From a bacterium (GTDB lineage Bacteria > Krumholzibacteriota > Krumholzibacteria > LZORAL124-64-63), in NCBI GenBank assembly GCA_030592025.1, contig JAUUZX010000041.1, positions 1-8,306 of the forward strand: a stretch of DNA of 8,306 nt, given 5' to 3'. Shown here one piece after another: positions 7,528 through 8,306 of the stretch. Position 1 is the stretch's first letter, and each line of letters starts with the position of its first letter. The position numbers and the translations under genes are program-made. Below the pieces are notes generated by a model that was given only the letters and a program-made list of their open reading frames with translations, made no database searches and was not told the DNA's origin.

Positions 7528-7534
7528 CCCTCCC
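7528..7534 (-). promoter_or_regulatory. Shine-Dalgarno site deciding a TTG start
   Basis: The minus strand reads GGGAGGG-CCATC-TTG. The strong purine box at normal spacing is the main reason to accept TTG at 7522 as the start of paralogue B. Confidence 0.65.
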
Positions 7535-7542
7535 GGCCGCTC

Positions 7543-7557
7543 GTGCCCCTGGGGCAC
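7543..7557. repeat. Perfect 7-bp inverted repeat in the gap between the paralogues
   Basis: GTGCCCC-T-GGGGCAC on the plus strand is a perfect palindrome around one base (realistically a 6-bp stem with a 3-base loop). It lies in the 69-nt gap 7523-7591, upstream of the paralogue B ribosome site. No T-run follows on the minus strand, so it is not a canonical terminator. It could be an mRNA hairpin setting relative expression or a protein-binding site. No convincing promoter is visible in the gap. Confidence 0.5.
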
Positions 7558-7575
7558 CGCTCCACTTTCCCTTGT

Positions 7576-7606
7576 CAGAACCAGACTCTCTTCAGCAGAA
7601 CCAGAC
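7576..7606 (-). repeat. 11-bp direct repeat at the 3' end of paralogue A
   Basis: GTCTGGTTCTG on the minus strand occurs at 7606-7596, where it encodes the C-terminal VWF plus the start of Cys, and again at 7586-7576 just after the stop. The copies are 20 bases apart, hence in different frames. The downstream copy reads GTC TGG TTC TGA, that is VWF-stop. Confidence 0.8.
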
Positions 7607-8306
7607 CTTGGCGCCGACCCTGCCGCGGTACGGCCCCGTGGGCGCCGTCACCAGCTCCACCTTGTGACCGGCCACGGCCATGCTGTCGCTGCGGTCGCCC
7701 ATCAGTCCGCCCAACCAGGCCGTCTCCAGCACACTGAACACCCGCAGGCCGATGTTCAAGTAGAGCCAGCGGTCCCGGGTCGCGTAGGCGTCGTTAGCCT
7801 CGGCCCGCATGGTGCGGTAGATCTCGCGATTCTTCGACACCCAGGGTTGGCGCAGGTCGCTGATGGCGTGGGTCGAGATGTAATCGTACTCCGGCCGGTC
7901 GACGCTGGCGCGCTGGTAATCGTCCCAGCCGAAGATGAACTGGTCCCACTTGCCCAGGTTCTCGTAGTACTCCCGCCGGTCCTCCTCCTTGGAGACGTAC
8001 AGCGACAGGTGATCCAGATCGCCGATGTCTCCCATACCACGGACGCCGGGGAAGTAGATGGCCCCTTCGCCCGAGCGCTCGATGTCCACACTGCTGAGGT
8101 TGTACCCCTCGAAGAGCAGCGCGTCCGAGTAGTGGTCATCGGCGAATTCGTAGTAGAGATCGGTGAAGTCCTCACCGTCGCCATGGTACTTGGCCACCTG
8201 GGTCCAGGCCAGGATATCCAGGGCCATGAGGGCGAAGCCCCGCTTGTGCCCCATCAGCACCTCTCCCGCCCCCGGCAGCACGGCCGAGGCCAGCATCTTG
8301 AGGCCC
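7592..8306 (-). CDS. DUF5683-like envelope protein, paralogue A (5'-truncated)
   Basis: At least 237 residues are visible; the frame stays open to the window edge, so the ATG at 8296 is probably internal and the N-terminus with any signal peptide is missing. Numbering from that Met, AVLPGAGEVLMGHKRG (5-20) matches the LPGAGQFVNGQRSK turn of the next gene and is followed by a hydrophobic stretch (21-35). NLGKWDQF (113-120) matches GLGKYMDS, and YRTMRAEANDAYATRDRW (160-177) matches YQKLRADGNSAYDRRDF. A second hydrophobic stretch (178-197) ends in WLGG. The middle (about 40-110) is acidic and aromatic-rich, and the C-terminus is VWFC. It looks like a DUF5683-like envelope protein that arose by tandem duplication with paralogue B and then diverged strongly. 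The function is unknown. It is co-oriented and 69 nt upstream of paralogue B, probably in the same transcript. Confidence 0.8.
   Translation of the reverse strand, partial: GLKMLASAVLPGAGEVLMGHKRGFALMALDILAWTQVAKYHGDGEDFTDLYYEFADDHYSDALLFEGYNLSSVDIERSGEGAIYFPGVRGMGDIGDLDHLSLYVSKEEDRREYYENLGKWDQFIFGWDDYQRASVDRPEYDYISTHAISDLRQPWVSKNREIYRTMRAEANDAYATRDRWLYLNIGLRVFSVLETAWLGGLMGDRSDSMAVAGHKVELVTAPTGPYRGRVGAKVWFC

Noticed and set aside
7543..7557. Inverted repeat read as an intrinsic terminator
   Set aside because: The stem is short and no T-run follows on the minus strand, and the downstream gene is co-oriented and related.

Overview
The window comes from a GC-rich Gram-negative bacterium. Every gene I can support lies on the minus strand, so the biology reads from high to low coordinates. 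Signal peptides, a lipobox, and two proteins with C-terminal Phe and barrel-like sequence show a diderm envelope. The protein families (DUF5683-like, a SprA_N-like module, a propeller lipoprotein) recall the FCB superphylum and related GC-rich candidate phyla. That placement is inference from protein style and cannot be made exact here.

Layout in transcription order. (1) 8306-7592: a 5'-truncated DUF5683-like envelope protein. (2) 7522-6629: a diverged paralogue of it with a signal peptide and a TTG start. (3) 6629-5610: a lipoprotein with NHL/beta-propeller repeats. (4) 5610-2185: a 1141-residue exported protein with a SprA_N-like N-terminal module, GxGxGDY motifs, an EF-hand-like loop, a strand-rich C-terminal half and a terminal Phe, probably a large outer-membrane protein. 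(5) 2219-321: an Omp85-superfamily protein with POTRA-like domains and the LRGY loop-6 motif. (6) 271-1: the N-terminus of NAD-dependent DNA ligase, cut by the window edge.

Genes 2-3 and 3-4 overlap by one base (TGATG and TAATG), and genes 4-5 overlap by 35 bases, so genes 2 to 5 are almost certainly one translationally coupled unit. Gene 1 is 69 nt upstream and ligA is 49 nt downstream. Both could belong to the same transcript.

Taken together, the locus looks like a dedicated outer-membrane module: a POTRA-barrel protein encoded directly after a large candidate cargo or partner, with a lipid-anchored propeller and two small envelope proteins upstream. I do not recognise it as a named system. 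The function (surface assembly, secretion or adhesion) is inferred from order and families only. I see no RNA genes, CRISPR array, mobile element or phage sequence. No gene-free stretch exceeds 70 nt.
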